From: Siphonodentalium dalli
Lineage: Eukaryota; Mollusca; Scaphopoda; Gadilida; Siphonodentaliidae
DNA length: 64,000 nucleotides
Assembly (NCBI GenBank): GCA_032622095.1
Contig: CP136063.1
Coordinates: 9,219,814-9,283,813, forward strand
Reading direction: 5' to 3'
In this document: piece by piece, positions 63,339-64,000 of the stretch
How positions within the stretch are numbered: the stretch's first letter is position 1
How the letters are laid out: each line of letters begins with the position of its first letter
Made by a program: the position numbers and the translations under genes
The notes under the pieces: generated by a model
Told to the model about the DNA's origin: nothing
The model's input: the letters and a program-made list of their open reading frames with translations, nothing else
Database searches by the model: none

Positions 63339-64000
63339 AGGTCTAATCTTAACCCTACATGGTGTGTTACTGTCATCCCGGGATGCTAGGTCTAATCTTA
63401 ACCCTACATGGTGTGTTTACTGTCACCCCGGGATGCTAGGTCTAATCTTAACCCTACATGGTGTGTTAACTGTCATCCCGGGATGCTAGGTCTAATCTTA
63501 ACCCTACATGGTGTGTTAACTGTCATCCCGGGATGCTAAGTCTAATCTTAACCCTACATGGTGTGTTAACTGTCACCCCGGGATGCTAGGTCTAATCTTA
63601 ACCCTACATGGTGTCTTAACTGTCATCCCGGGATGCTAGGTCTAATCTTAACCCTACATGGTGTGTTTACTGTCATCCCGGGATGCTAGGTCTAATCTTA
63701 ACCCTACATGGTGTGTTTACTGTCATCCCGGGATGCTAGGTCTAATCTTAACCCTACATGGTGTGTTAACTGTCATCCCGGGATGCTAGGTTTAATCTTA
63801 ACCCTACATGGTGTGTTTACTGTCATCCCGGGATGCTAGGTCTAATCTTAACCCTACATGGTGTGTTTACTGTCATCCCGGGATGCTAGGTCTAATCTTA
63901 ACCCTACATGGTGTGTTTACTGTCATCCCGGGATGCTAGGTCTAATCTTAACCCTACATGGTGTGTTTACTGTCATCCCGGGATGCTAGGTATAATCTTA

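Larger units (their letters stand above)
1..64000 (+). repeat. Satellite DNA array, 50-bp monomer, about 1,280 tandem copies
   Basis: Every part of the window is the same 50-bp unit repeated head to tail with no spacer. Key monomer positions are CATGG at 1-5, T or A at 12, the palindrome CATCCCGGGATG at 18-29, CTAGG at 30-34 and TTAACCCTA at 42-50. The CATGG start at base 1 and the last one at 63957 fit 1,280 full monomers if the net length change is -44. My tally of all visible length variants gives exactly that: thirty-two 49-bp monomers, two 43-bp, one 41-bp, one 52-bp and scattered single-base indels. No inverted monomers and no foreign insertion were seen. The consensus is about 46% G+C with one CpG per unit. 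Size and homogeneity indicate a eukaryotic heterochromatic satellite. The family name, species and chromosome position cannot be read from the window. Confidence 0.97.
46260..64000 (+). repeat. HOR-2 domain C (right-hand 17.7 kb)
   Basis: Eight TGTGATATTAACC doublets mark this domain, at 46346, 47345, 50194, 53593, 55342, 58942, 61498 and 63239. The 49-bp monomer that follows each doublet is either GTGTTACTG (near 46465, 47464, 50313 and 63361) or a sister form GGTGTTTTACTG (near 53714, 59064 and 61621). It is missing after the 55342 doublet. T-type monomers dominate and no HOR-1 marker occurs. The array runs off the right edge of the window. Confidence 0.78.

Noticed and set aside
1-64000. 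CRISPR array
   Set aside because: The regular 50-bp period has no repeat-spacer alternation. The whole period is repeated, with no unique spacers, leader or cas genes.
1-64000. Iteron-type replication origin or bacterial/phage repeat region
   Set aside because: Iteron clusters span at most a few kilobases beside a replication gene. A 64-kb homogeneous array without genes fits a eukaryotic satellite far better.
1-64000. Promoters, terminators, tRNA, rRNA or other RNA genes
   Set aside because: Any motif in the monomer occurs over a thousand times at a fixed pitch, so short matches to regulatory consensus sequences carry no information here. No stretch departs from the repeat enough to hold an RNA gene.
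1-64000. Transposon or retroelement insertion, or inverted monomer block
   Set aside because: I looked for the reverse-complement signature (TAGGGTTAAGATTAG) and for any break in the 50-bp phase larger than 9 bp and found none.

Overview
The whole 64 kb window is one uninterrupted satellite DNA array. A 50-bp monomer is repeated head to tail from the first base to the last, always in the same orientation. Walking the phase of the CATGG motif along the window, and allowing for every length variant I found, gives about 1,280 complete monomers plus a partial one at the right edge. I see no gene, RNA gene, transposon, CRISPR array or unique sequence. The short open frames that exist are by-products of the repeat. 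An array of this size and kind points to a eukaryotic chromosome (centromeric, pericentromeric, subtelomeric or heterochromatic block). I do not recognise the monomer, so I cannot name the species or clade.

The monomer is about 46% G+C. Taking CATGG as positions 1-5, it has a T/A dimorphism at position 12 (the A form makes GTTAAC). A perfect 12-bp palindrome, CATCCCGGGATG, lies at positions 18-29 with the only consensus CpG at its centre. CTAGG follows at 30-34, and TTAACCCTA lies at 42-50.

The array has higher-order structure. Rare variant monomers recur in fixed order and define two interleaved higher-order repeat (HOR) families. HOR-1 is marked by a GGGGTGTTGACAG monomer, a 49-bp CCGTGATGCTAGTC monomer and GGACTAATC, CTATGTC, GATGCCAGG and CTAAGCTT variants. 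It occupies roughly 1-17.2, 19.7-22.9, 32.8-34.5, 35.8-37.5 and, in looser form, 39-45 kb. HOR-2 is marked by a doublet of TGTGATATTAACCATACAGG monomers followed by a 49-bp GTGTTACTG monomer. It occupies roughly 17.2-19.7, 22.9-31.8 and 46.3-64 kb, with HOR-2-like pieces at 34.5-35.8 and 37.5-39 kb. A third module, five or six monomers carrying TGTGATTTTAAC, appears seven times next to HOR-1 material. The HOR period is not constant. I measured 900, 999, 1149, 1749, 1849, 1948, 2249, 2698, 2849 and 2998 bp, nearly all n x 50 minus 1 or 2 because of the 49-bp monomers. Several neighbouring units are almost identical, which is the expected mark of recent unequal exchange or amplification.

Two places deserve attention. 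The stretch 58.08-61.87 kb holds an excess of private one-base indels, mostly in homopolymer runs, and nearly all the longer open frames; it may be poorly polished sequence. The stretch 45.0-46.3 kb is a low-order transition zone. I did not find a new biological system beyond the satellite and its higher-order architecture. Coordinates of duplication edges are read by eye and are good to roughly one monomer.
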